From DASQVO01 sp035640715 (GTDB lineage: Bacteria > Actinomycetota > Actinomycetes > Streptosporangiales > Streptosporangiaceae), in assembly GCA_035640715.1 (NCBI GenBank), contig DASQVO010000503.1, forward strand, positions 1 through 21,123: DNA of 21,123 nt, written 5' to 3'. Both the position numbers and the translations under genes were made by a program. Below, in pieces: positions 13,630 to 20,901 of this stretch (the first letter of the stretch is position 1; each line of letters begins with the position of its first letter). A model generated the notes under the pieces. It did not search any database, was not told where the DNA came from, and saw only the letters and a list, made by a program, of their open reading frames with translations.

Positions 13630-15366
13630 TTATTCGATCTCCAGTTGCCGCAGGTTGGTCCTGGTGAGCTCGATGAGCTCGTTTCCTTCTCCGGACATGA
13701 TGGTCCGGGTGGCCCACAGGGTGAAGCCCTTGATCTCGCCGTAGCTGAGCTTGGGTGGGAGCGCGAGTTCGTAGCGGGAGGTGCGGACGTCGACCAGGGC
13801 CGGGCCGTCGTAGGCGAACGCGGCGTGCAGCGCGTCCCCGAGCTCGCCGGCTTTTTCCACCTGCGCGCCGAACAGCCCGGCGGCGCGGGCAATCCCGGCG
13901 AAGTCCGGGTTGTCGAGGCCGGTGCCGTAGGTGATGATCCCGGCGGCTTTCATTTCCAGTTCCACGAACGACAGCGCGCCGTTGTCGAACACCACGACCT
14001 TGACCGGGAGCTGCTGCTGGCGCAGCGTGATCAGCTCACCGAGCAGCATCGCGAGCCCGCCGTCGCCGGCCAGCGCGATGACCTGCCGGCCCGGCTCGGC
14101 CGCTTGCGCCCCGATGGCGTGCGGCAGCGCGTTGGCCATCGTGCCGTGGTTGAACGAGCCGATCAGCCTGCGGGTGCCGTTCATGTGCAGGTAGCGGGCC
14201 GCCCAGATGCAGGGGGTGCCGACGTCGGCGGTGAAGACCGCGTCCGGGGCGGCGAGCCGGTCGATCATGGCGGCGGTGTACTGCGGGTGCAGCGGTGAGC
14301 CATTCCGGCCGGGGCTGGCCAGGCGGTCCAGCCGGGCGCGGGCCCGCCGGTAATGCGCGGTCATCCGGTCCAGGTGCGAGGAATCGGTTTTGACCGTGAT
14401 CAGCGGCAGCAGCGCGCCGATCGTGTCCTTGACCGTGCCCACCAGCGGGACCTGCACCGGTATGCGGCGGCCGATCTGCTCGCCGCGGATGTCCACCTGG
14501 ATCACCGGGACACCCTGGGGGAGGAACGGCCGGTAGGGGAAGTCGGTGCCGAGCATGACCAGGGCGTCGCAGTGTTCCATCGCCCGGTACCCGGAGCTGA
14601 ACCCGATCAGCCCGGTCATCCCCACGTCGTAGGGATTGTCGTATTCGACGAAGTCCTTACCGCGGAACGCGTGCACCACCGGCGCCTTCAATGCTTCCGC
14701 GAGGTTGATCAGCTGATTATGCGCCCCGGCGCAGCCCGCCCCGGCCAGAATGGTCACCCGGCTGGCGGCGTTCAGCACCTGCGCGGCGGCTGCCAGTGAC
14801 TGCTCGTCTGGGCGGACGACCGCCGGTACCGCCCGTACCGGTACCGGCGGCGGGCTGGAGGGGGCATTGGCGAGGAATATCTCGCCGGGGACGACGACCA
14901 CGGCGACCCCGCCGCGGGCCAGCGCGGTGCGCATCGCGATCTCCAGCACCCACGGAAGCTGGTCCGGGACGCTGACCAGTTCACAGTAGACGCTGCACTC
15001 GCGGAACAGTTCCTGCGGGTGGGTTTCCTGGAAATAGCCGCCGCCGATCTCCTCGCGCGGGATGTGCGCGGCGATCGCCAGTACCGGCACTCGGCTGCGG
15101 TTCGCGTCGAACAGGCCGTTGATCAGGTGCAGGTTGCCCGGCCCGCAGCTGGCCGCGCACACCGCCAGCTGGCCGGTCAGCGCCGCTTCCCCGGCCGCCG
15201 CGAACGCGGCCGCTTCCTCGTGCCGGACGTGCTGCCAGGTGATGCCGCCGTCGCGGCGCAGCGCATCAGTGAACCCGTTCAGCGAGTCGCCGGGGATCCC
15301 GTACACCCGCCGCACCCCGGACGCCTTCAGCGTCGCCACCATCATCTCAGCCACTGTGGTCGCCAT
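13630..15366 (-). CDS. poxB: Pyruvate dehydrogenase (quinone) / pyruvate oxidase
   Basis: This ThDP- and FAD-dependent enzyme decarboxylates pyruvate to acetate and CO2 and passes electrons to the quinone pool at the membrane. The 578-residue length fits the family. The N-terminal pyrimidine-binding domain has VYGIPGDSLNGF (21-32) and RHEE (48-51) with the cofactor-activating Glu. A central FAD/Rossmann domain includes ILAGAGCAGA. The C-terminal domain has the ThDP motif beginning GDGG at about residue 434 and ending in VVVFDN. The ATG at 15366 has GGAAGGAG 7 bases upstream; an in-frame start at 15501 is rejected. It lies downstream of lutABC on the same strand, so it can consume the pyruvate they make. 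Other ThDP enzymes (acetolactate synthase) fit less well. Confidence 0.93.
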   Translation of the reverse strand: MATTVAEMMVATLKASGVRRVYGIPGDSLNGFTDALRRDGGITWQHVRHEEAAAFAAAGEAALTGQLAVCAASCGPGNLHLINGLFDANRSRVPVLAIAAHIPREEIGGGYFQETHPQELFRECSVYCELVSVPDQLPWVLEIAMRTALARGGVAVVVVPGEIFLANAPSSPPPVPVRAVPAVVRPDEQSLAAAAQVLNAASRVTILAGAGCAGAHNQLINLAEALKAPVVHAFRGKDFVEYDNPYDVGMTGLIGFSSGYRAMEHCDALVMLGTDFPYRPFLPQGVPVIQVDIRGEQIGRRIPVQVPLVGTVKDTIGALLPLITVKTDSSHLDRMTAHYRRARARLDRLASPGRNGSPLHPQYTAAMIDRLAAPDAVFTADVGTPCIWAARYLHMNGTRRLIGSFNHGTMANALPHAIGAQAAEPGRQVIALAGDGGLAMLLGELITLRQQQLPVKVVVFDNGALSFVELEMKAAGIITYGTGLDNPDFAGIARAAGLFGAQVEKAGELGDALHAAFAYDGPALVDVRTSRYELALPPKLSYGEIKGFTLWATRTIMSGEGNELIELTRTNLRQLEIE

Positions 15367-15422
15367 GGTCTGCTCCTTCCGTTCTGCCGGTGATCGCTTG
15401 TACTGGTGAGCCGGTGAGCATC

Positions 15423-15494
15423 TCAGCGGTGCTGGAGGCGGCGGATGAGGGCGGCAACGCCGAGCGCGAGCAGAGTCAGGCCGGCGTGCGTCAT
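15423..15494 (-). CDS. Putative 23-residue membrane mini-protein between lutC and poxB
   Basis: On the minus strand the lutC stop overlaps an ATG (ATGA at 15494-15491) that opens a 23-codon frame ending in TGA at 15425-15423. The peptide is MTHAGLTLLALGVAALIRRL followed by QHR: one hydrophobic helix of about 14 residues flanked by a polar start and a basic end, the layout of small single-pass membrane proteins. Codons are GC-rich at the third position like the neighbours. GGTGAG lies close upstream and GGGGA about 10 bases upstream. The exact stop/start overlap mirrors the lutA/lutB junction, which supports real translation. It could also be a coincidental frame; no homologue is known to me. 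Confidence 0.4.
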   Translation of the reverse strand: MTHAGLTLLALGVAALIRRLQHR

Positions 15495-16090
15495 AGCTCA
15501 CCGGTCCCCGGGGTAGTGCGGGGCGACAGGATGACGGTCAGGGTGGTGACGCCCTGGGCCGGGTGCACCGTTGTGCCGCCGATGTCGGCTGACCCGGATG
15601 GCCCGGACAGCAGCACCGCGTACGCGGCCTTCTGGAAGGCGGGGTGCTGATAGGCACCGTGGATGTTTTCGGTCAGGTCGGCGGGGTCGAGCAGCACGAC
15701 CAGGTGCTGGGCCAGCACGGCGGCGGTGGTGACGGCGAGTTCGTTTTCGGTGAGGAGGATCGACCCGGTCTCGGCGACGCCCAGCGGGGTGCGGACGACC
15801 GTGACATCCACGTCGGCCGGTGCGGCCCAGCCGGAGAACGGGGGGAGTGTTCCGGCCACCTCGGGAACCGCGGAGCAGATGCGGCTGGCGCCGGGGAAGG
15901 TCTCAGCCAGCCACCGCTGCAGGTCAGCGGGTGGCTGGGTGACGGCCTGGCCGTCGAGCCGCGCCAGGGCGGCGGTGAACAGGCTGATCAGGTCATCGGG
16001 CCCCTGACGGAAGTCAGGGACGTGCGGTAGCTCCCGTGGCGCCGGGCCGCGGTCGCGGATCGCCGTCAGGATGTCCTCACGCGCGGCCAT
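15491..16090 (-). CDS. lutC: Lactate utilisation protein C (LUD domain)
   Basis: LutC is the LUD-domain subunit of the LutABC complex, which oxidises L-lactate to pyruvate. The 199-residue protein shows the LUD-domain pattern: a helical N terminus, a central GVAETGSILLTE segment (about 105-116), HLVVLLDPADLTENIH, and the conserved LLSGPSGSADIGGTTVHPAQG loop region near the C terminus (broken here as SGPSGSADIG and GVTTLTVIL). The ATG at 16090 lies inside the end of lutB, overlapping by 14 bases, so coupling is expected. The stop overlaps the start of a possible mini-gene. The length is slightly short but within the family range. Confidence 0.92.
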   Translation of the reverse strand: MAAREDILTAIRDRGPAPRELPHVPDFRQGPDDLISLFTAALARLDGQAVTQPPADLQRWLAETFPGASRICSAVPEVAGTLPPFSGWAAPADVDVTVVRTPLGVAETGSILLTENELAVTTAAVLAQHLVVLLDPADLTENIHGAYQHPAFQKAAYAVLLSGPSGSADIGGTTVHPAQGVTTLTVILSPRTTPGTGEL

Positions 16091-17519
16091 GGTCAGCGTC
16101 CTCCGTCCCTGCCGTCGCTTCCCCGGCAGGCTCTTCCGCCGGGTGGGCGCCGCCGCGGTTGCGGGCGTACCACTGGTGAAAGGTCTCCTTCGCGGGGCTG
16201 GGTATGTCCCGGTGCCGGCCCCACGCGTTGAGCCGGTTGTAGATCGCGAAGTGCGGCAGTACCCGCAGCGCCGCCCCCCCGGCCTCGGCGGCGGCCCGGT
16301 AGGCCCTGGGGTGGCTGAGCAGGTTGCCGGCGAGCTTCATGGCCGCCTTCTTGGTGGCGGAGAACTCGCCGTTGGCGTCCATCACCTCGCGCCACTGGTA
16401 GATCTGCTCGTGGATGTTGATCTGGACCGGGCAGACGTTGGTGCAGCTGCCGTTGATCGTCGAGGCGAACGGCAGCTCGCGGTAGCGGCGTGCGTCGGCC
16501 GCTGGCATCGTGATGAGGCCGATCGGGCCCATGTAGGTGGCGCCGTAGCTGAGGCCGCCGCTGCGCCGGTAGACCGGGCAGGTGTTCATGCACGCCCCGC
16601 AGCGGATGCACTTCAGCGAGGGCCAGAAACGCTCGTCGGCCAGCCGCTGGGTGCGGCCGTTGTCCACCAGCACGATGTGCATCGTCCCGCCCTCCCTCGG
16701 CGCGGCGAAGTGCGAGGTGTACTGGGTGATCCGCTCACCGGTGGCGCTGCGGGTGAGCAGCCGGATGAACACGGCCAGCTCGGCGGGGCCGGGGATGATT
16801 TTCTCGATGCCCACCGAGCAGATGCGCAGCTTCGGGACGTTACCGGAAAGGTCTGCGTTGCCCTCATTGGTCACCGTCACGACCGCTCCGGTCTGCGCCA
16901 CCGCGAAGTTCGCACCGGTCATCCCGGCGTCCGCCTGCAGGATCAGCGGGCGGGTGTGCTCACGCATGACGTGCGCGAGGTAGACCGGGTCGGCCCTTTC
17001 CGGGTCGGAGCCGTAGACACGGCCGAACAATTCTGCGACGTCCCGGGTGGTCTTCTGCCAGCCCGGGCCGACGATATGGCTGGGCGGCTGGTCATCGAGC
17101 TGCTGGATGCGCTCGCCGAGATCGGTTTCGGTCACCTGGATTCCGCGCCGCTCCAGGAACGGGCGCATCTCGCATTCCTCGGTCAGCATCGACTTCGACT
17201 TCACCAGGCGCTGTGCGCCGTGGGCGCTGAGAATGTCGTAGACAATCTGGTTGTGCTCGTGCGCGTCCCGTGCCCAGTGCACCTGCGCGCCGTTGCGCGT
17301 GGCGCGCGCCTCGAACAGCTCGAGGTAGTGCGCGAGGTTCGACAGCGTGTGCTCTTTGATCTGCGACGCCAGAGTGCGCAGTTCCTCCCACTCGCCGACC
17401 TCGCGGGCCGCTGCATCGCGCTGTTCGCGAAGACCCCAGATCAGCTTGTCGAAGGCGTGCTCGTGGGTGTCATCCTCGAGGAAGGCGAGCGCGTTGCGTG
17501 CCTGGTCAACCGGTTTCAT
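16077..17519 (-). CDS. lutB: Lactate utilisation iron-sulfur protein B
   Basis: LutB is the large iron-sulfur subunit of the L-lactate oxidation complex. The 480-residue protein has an N-terminal LUD-like domain (about 65-295, with LVKSKSMLTEE and ADAGMTGANFAVAQTGAVV) and a C-terminal ferredoxin-like domain. The latter carries the [4Fe-4S] motif Cys304-x2-Cys307-x2-Cys310-x3-Cys314-Pro and a second motif with Cys359 and Cys363 (SCTNVCPVQI). The ATG at 17519 overlaps the lutA stop as ATGA and has GGAG 8 bases upstream; the much longer in-frame extension to 17732 lies within lutA and is rejected. The C-terminal 30 residues are a Glu/Ala/Gly-rich tail. Electron acceptor not visible. Confidence 0.95.
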   Translation of the reverse strand: MKPVDQARNALAFLEDDTHEHAFDKLIWGLREQRDAAAREVGEWEELRTLASQIKEHTLSNLAHYLELFEARATRNGAQVHWARDAHEHNQIVYDILSAHGAQRLVKSKSMLTEECEMRPFLERRGIQVTETDLGERIQQLDDQPPSHIVGPGWQKTTRDVAELFGRVYGSDPERADPVYLAHVMREHTRPLILQADAGMTGANFAVAQTGAVVTVTNEGNADLSGNVPKLRICSVGIEKIIPGPAELAVFIRLLTRSATGERITQYTSHFAAPREGGTMHIVLVDNGRTQRLADERFWPSLKCIRCGACMNTCPVYRRSGGLSYGATYMGPIGLITMPAADARRYRELPFASTINGSCTNVCPVQINIHEQIYQWREVMDANGEFSATKKAAMKLAGNLLSHPRAYRAAAEAGGAALRVLPHFAIYNRLNAWGRHRDIPSPAKETFHQWYARNRGGAHPAEEPAGEATAGTEDADHGRA

Positions 17520-18262
17520 GTCGCGTCTCCGTTCAGCACCTGGGCCAGGTGCAGGAAGTGGAAGTCCTCGCGGTCGCGGTGCGCGCACCCTTGCAGGTGC
17601 ATCAGGCACGACATGTCGGAGGAGACGATGTACCGGGCACCGGTGGCGCCGATGCGGCCGAGCTTGTCGTTGCCCATGGCAGCCGAGACGGCCTCCTCGG
17701 TGACCGAGAAGGTCCCGCCGAAGCCGCAGCATTCATCGGGCCGGTCAAACTCAGCGATGCTGATGCCCTTGACCTTCTCCAGCAGGCTCCGCTGCTTGGA
17801 AAACCACAGGTCGTTGGGCCGCTCGCTCATTGACTGCTCATACAAGCCGCGGATCGCCGAGCAGCTCACATGCAGCGCCACCTCGTGCGGAAACTCAGCC
17901 CACGGAAACTCCCCGGCTTTGAGCACGTCGTGGAGGAACTCGGGCAGGTCCCATATGCGGGCGGAAACACGGCGGCGCTCGGGAGTGTCATCGGCCGCGG
18001 TGAACTTGTTGCGGATATGGTGCACACAACTTCCCGATGGCGCGACGATGTGCTCATAACCGGCGAAGTTCCGGACGAACAGCTCCTCGGTTTCCTTCGC
18101 TTCCATATACGCGCCGCTGTTAGCCATCGGCTGCCCGCAGCAGGTCTGATCAAAGGGATAGTCCACCTCCACGCCGAGCTTCTCCAGCAGCTCCACAGTC
18201 GCCACGCCGACCTGGGGATAGAACATGTCGATATAGCAGGGGATCATCAGTCCCACACGCAT
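17516..18262 (-). CDS. lutA: Lactate utilisation protein A (CCG-domain Fe-S subunit)
   Basis: LutA is the CCG-domain subunit of LutABC, related to heterodisulfide reductase subunit B and GlpC-type electron carriers. The 248-residue product has both cysteine-rich signatures: CCGQPMANSG with Cys41/Cys42 and CCGFGGTFS with Cys178/Cys179, plus additional Cys at 79, 134 and in SSDMSCLMHLQG near 218. The ATG at 18262 has AAGGA 9 bases upstream. It opens the lut unit and overlaps lutB by 4 bases. Its start lies inside the end of a truncated fumarase frame, so it may be translated from the message that begins at that gene's promoter. Confidence 0.95.
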   Translation of the reverse strand: MRVGLMIPCYIDMFYPQVGVATVELLEKLGVEVDYPFDQTCCGQPMANSGAYMEAKETEELFVRNFAGYEHIVAPSGSCVHHIRNKFTAADDTPERRRVSARIWDLPEFLHDVLKAGEFPWAEFPHEVALHVSCSAIRGLYEQSMSERPNDLWFSKQRSLLEKVKGISIAEFDRPDECCGFGGTFSVTEEAVSAAMGNDKLGRIGATGARYIVSSDMSCLMHLQGCAHRDREDFHFLHLAQVLNGDAT

Positions 18263-18564
18263 AGCTGGAATCCTTTCCCATAGCCGCAGTGGCGCTCCAT
18301 GCCGCGCAGTCGCCCGGCCCGGCCGCCCGCGATCGCGGCGGCTTTCTTCGCATAGCCGTAAGCGTGGTAGACCGCCTTGGGCATCCGGTCATCACCGATG
18401 GAGAAGTGGATCAGAGACCGCTGGCTCTCCGCACCCCCGTACCGGTCAGCCGGGACCTCGATAGCGCCCATCGAGTCGGTCAGCATGAACGCCACCCCCC
18501 GGTTGGTCATGGGGGCTTGCAGGACACCAGGCACGGCTGGAGTCCGCGCGGTGCTCTTGCTCAT
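18247..18564 (-). pseudogene. Truncated class II fumarase gene (N-terminal stub)
   Basis: The frame starts at ATG 18564 with AAGGAG 7 bases upstream and encodes 105 residues. Residues about 28-77 match the beginning of class II fumarases: DSMGAIEVPADRYGGAESQR, then SLIHFSIG, DRMPKAVYHA and KKAAA, aligning with E. coli FumC DSMGAI-VPAD-GAQTQRSLEHF...MP...KRAAA. The usual Trp of WGAQTQRS is Gly here. After KKAAA the similarity stops and the last roughly 30 residues are unrelated, overlapping the lutA start by 16 bases. Complete fumarases have about 460 residues, so nearly 90% is missing. The stub may survive because it carries the promoter and ribosome loading for lutABC. Confidence 0.75.
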
Positions 18565-18761
18565 GATCTTCTCCTTCGGAGCGTTCCCCCAGGCTCCGCC
18601 GATGCCGGCACCGCCAGGCCCGGCTTCTCTTCGTCTCCGCCGGTCCGCACTAAGCCTCACGCCTGGCTTGGTGACTGGGCATCACATGTTCTGGTGATTT
18701 GCGCCGTCCGCCCGGACAACGGCATATTCACCGTGTGTAGTGTCATCGGTCCACTGTGTGA

Positions 18762-19067
18762 GCGTTCCCTGCCTTTACGGCACCCAAACTCGGCTACCGG
18801 CTCGCGGGGATCGCTCGGCTGCCAGGGCGCAGCGAGACCCGCGTCCTGCGCTACCTGCCCACCAACCTCACCGCACCGGAGCTCGCCGGCCAGCTCTGCC
18901 TATCGGTGAACACCGTCCGGACACACATGCGCCACATCTACGCCAAGCTCGGCACACACCGTCGCCACGAGGCCGTCGACCGGGCCCGCGCACTCGGCCT
19001 GCTCGCACCCGTCTCACACAGGCCCCAGCACCGGGCACCCCGGGTAGCGGAGGCTTGGCGGCAGTGA
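18762..19067 (+). pseudogene. LuxR-family regulator remnant: C-terminal HTH only
   Basis: From just after an in-frame TGA at 18759 the plus strand encodes about 101 residues without a usable start codon. Residues about 20-85 form a LuxR-type HTH: LPGRSETRVLRYLPTNLTAP, ELAGQLCLSVNTVRTHMRHI and YAKLGTHRRHEAVDRARALG. In full-length members this domain ends a much larger protein (sensor or ATPase domains). All upstream parts are absent here, and the region before it shows no related sequence. The stop codon lies in an 11-base inverted repeat. It was probably left by a deletion. The HTH itself looks undamaged. Confidence 0.75.
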
Positions 19068-19088
19068 TCGAGTTCCTGATCACTGCCG
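19059..19088. terminator. Hairpin between the LuxR remnant and the GlnX-like gene
   Basis: CGGCAGTGATC (19059-19069) and GATCACTGCCG (19078-19088) are perfect 11-base inverted arms around an 8-base loop. The left arm contains the stop codon of the LuxR remnant; the opposite gene ends at 19153. The placement between convergent frames suggests a bidirectional terminator. Confidence 0.65.
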
Positions 19089-19152
19089 AGTACGCGGTGA
19101 AGGTCTCGAGTTGGCTTTTCCGCCGCCAGAATTGCTCATCATGGCTGCACAG

Positions 19153-20622
19153 CTACCGGTATTCAGCCAGCCGTGGGCGGACGCCGACTAGGACGAGAGC
19201 ACTGATAAGAATAACGGCCACGGCTGGAATCAGGCCGGTCCAGTCTTTTATCTCCCGCTGGCCCGCGCTGATTGCCCCGTTGAAGGCATGCTGGTTGATG
19301 GCGATGAGCGCAACCAGCGCGCTGTCGTATTGGCTGAAGGCCCAGTTGGAGTTGCCGTGAGCGTAGCTGGTGTCGAACGCGATTGCCGCCTGGAGGTCGC
19401 CACTGCGGTTCAGTGCCCGGATATAGCGGTCATCCCGCTCGTACACCTGATAGGCGGCGAGTGTCTTCTCCGCCGCTGCCCGCTCGCCGGCGAAGGTGAT
19501 GTTGCGGAACTCGGCGCCGAAGTAACCACCGAAGCGCACGTCCGCGTGATTGGCGTAGTACACGCTGAGTGCCCGGCTTAGCGCAGCGTCGTACTGGAAG
19601 ATGCCCGCCCCGGCCAGCCGCACCAGCTGCTGCGACTTGTTCTCGAACGCCTGCTGATATTGCGCTGCCCTGGCGGGGTCCACGAGGTAGCGGCTCTCAT
19701 CGGCATTGGCGTCGTAGCTGGTCGCGCGAGCCTGCGAGAGGGCGATGATCGAGTCGAATGCCTCGACCTTGGCCACGCGGAGGTACCCGGCCTGAGCGGA
19801 GAGCAAAGTGGCGCTCGCAGCCACCAGCACCAGAGTGATCAGCGATGCCGCGGCCACTGCGGGGTTGAAGATCCGCCGGTACCGGACGGCGAAATAGAAG
19901 TGCATGCCCACGAGGATGGCGAGTAGCACCACTCCCAGCAGCACCACCCACAGTATTCCCTGCAGCGCAACGGACCTTTTCGCCTGGTAGGCGCTGTCCA
20001 GGACGGCCGCATTCGCGTTGGTGAGGCTGCGCGCAGACGGCAGGATGCTGCCCTGCAGCAGATCAGTTGCCTGCCGGTAGAGAGTAAGCGCAGCTGCTGG
20101 CGGCCTGCCAGGCTGACTGGCGCCCCGGCCGTCGAGGTACATTGCTTCGCCTGCTAGCGCCTCGTAGCTGCCGAGCCCATCGAGAACCAGGCGCAATGCC
20201 CGCTGGGCGGACGGCGCAGATCCGGCAACCACAGCAGCACCCTGCAGATCCCGGTCCGCTTGTATCCGGTCCCGCTCGTAGATGGCTTGTGCCTGCTGAC
20301 GGTTGATACCGAGGCCACGCTGCCTGCCGACCAGCAGCACGTTGGCGACCTGGGCATCCATGTCGTTGAGACGGAAGTACAGGTCGGTGGTGGCGAGAAC
20401 CTCGGGATCGGACTGATGCCCGATCAACTGCAGACCGCTGGCTATGTTCCCGAATAGGGCAGCAGTGATCACGCCAAGAAAGACAGCGACGGTTACGGCT
20501 GCCGCGGTCATTCCGCGTACACGATCTGGCGTGGTCCGCCAGCGGACAAGATGAACCAGGCCGGACGCCGCGCGCCGGGGTGTGCGGTCAAGATGGGGCA
20601 TCTGGTGAGAAGGTGCCGTCAT
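19153..20622 (-). CDS. Four-helix membrane sensor protein, GlnX-like
   Basis: With the ATG at 20622 the product has 489 residues. Four membrane segments are visible at about 40-62, 220-247, 255-277 and 462-480. Segments 1-2 and 3-4 each enclose an extracytoplasmic, mostly helical domain of about 160-180 residues. The first contains ATTDLYFRLNDMDAQVANVL, the second SQARATSYDANADESRYL. This layout recalls GlnX (Rv0412c) of mycobacteria and its Streptomyces relatives, which pass an amino-acid signal from GlnH to kinase PknG; the match is from memory. No GlnH or PknG gene follows: a hairpin and a LuxR remnant lie downstream. The start is uncertain: GTG 20640 and in-frame starts up to 20694 exist, none with a strong ribosome site. 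Confidence 0.7.
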   Translation of the reverse strand: MTAPSHQMPHLDRTPRRAASGLVHLVRWRTTPDRVRGMTAAAVTVAVFLGVITAALFGNIASGLQLIGHQSDPEVLATTDLYFRLNDMDAQVANVLLVGRQRGLGINRQQAQAIYERDRIQADRDLQGAAVVAGSAPSAQRALRLVLDGLGSYEALAGEAMYLDGRGASQPGRPPAAALTLYRQATDLLQGSILPSARSLTNANAAVLDSAYQAKRSVALQGILWVVLLGVVLLAILVGMHFYFAVRYRRIFNPAVAAASLITLVLVAASATLLSAQAGYLRVAKVEAFDSIIALSQARATSYDANADESRYLVDPARAAQYQQAFENKSQQLVRLAGAGIFQYDAALSRALSVYYANHADVRFGGYFGAEFRNITFAGERAAAEKTLAAYQVYERDDRYIRALNRSGDLQAAIAFDTSYAHGNSNWAFSQYDSALVALIAINQHAFNGAISAGQREIKDWTGLIPAVAVILISALVLVGVRPRLAEYR

Positions 20623-20901
20623 GGAAGTCGGTGCTGTCACCGTGCCCCGCCGGGAAACGCCATTTTGCTCACCGCTACCACACATTCTGCGCACGCACGT
20701 CCCAGCGGGGCCGGAAAGGCTTCCGCATGGGTTTTCGCGGCACGGGGTTACGCTTCAAGTTCAGCGGATCGCCGATATCCTAGCCGCACTCCAATAATGT
20801 CGGAGTTAGGGTTTTGTTAGGGTTTTCGGACGAGCCGCTTGGTGCTGCCCGGCTGACTGCCGCAGCGCTCGAAAGCAGCTCGCCCTCGGCGGTTTTGCGC
20901 G
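20623..20901. other. Intergenic region upstream of the GlnX-like gene
   Basis: No gene is supported here. The segment is less GC-rich than the rest. It holds a short inverted repeat ACTCC (20788-20792)/GGAGT (20802-20806) followed by the 11-bp tandem repeat at 20805-20826. TAGGAT on the minus strand near 20775-20780 could be a -10 box for the GlnX-like gene, but no matching -35 was found. Confidence 0.4.
20805..20826 (+). repeat. Two tandem copies of GTTAGGGTTTT
   Basis: GTTAGGGTTTT occurs at 20805-20815 and 20816-20826 with no gap. It is T- and G-rich on the plus strand and unusual in this GC-rich DNA. Preceded by a short stem, it could act as part of a terminator on the plus strand, or be simple slippage. 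Confidence 0.85.

Noticed and set aside
13459..14298. 279-codon plus-strand frame opposite poxB
   Set aside because: Gly/Val/Asp-rich mirror frame of poxB; no independent support.
16071..18059. 662-codon plus-strand open frame opposite lutA-lutB
   Set aside because: Antisense to lutA and lutB, whose motifs and start overlaps are unambiguous; the frame has no family features.
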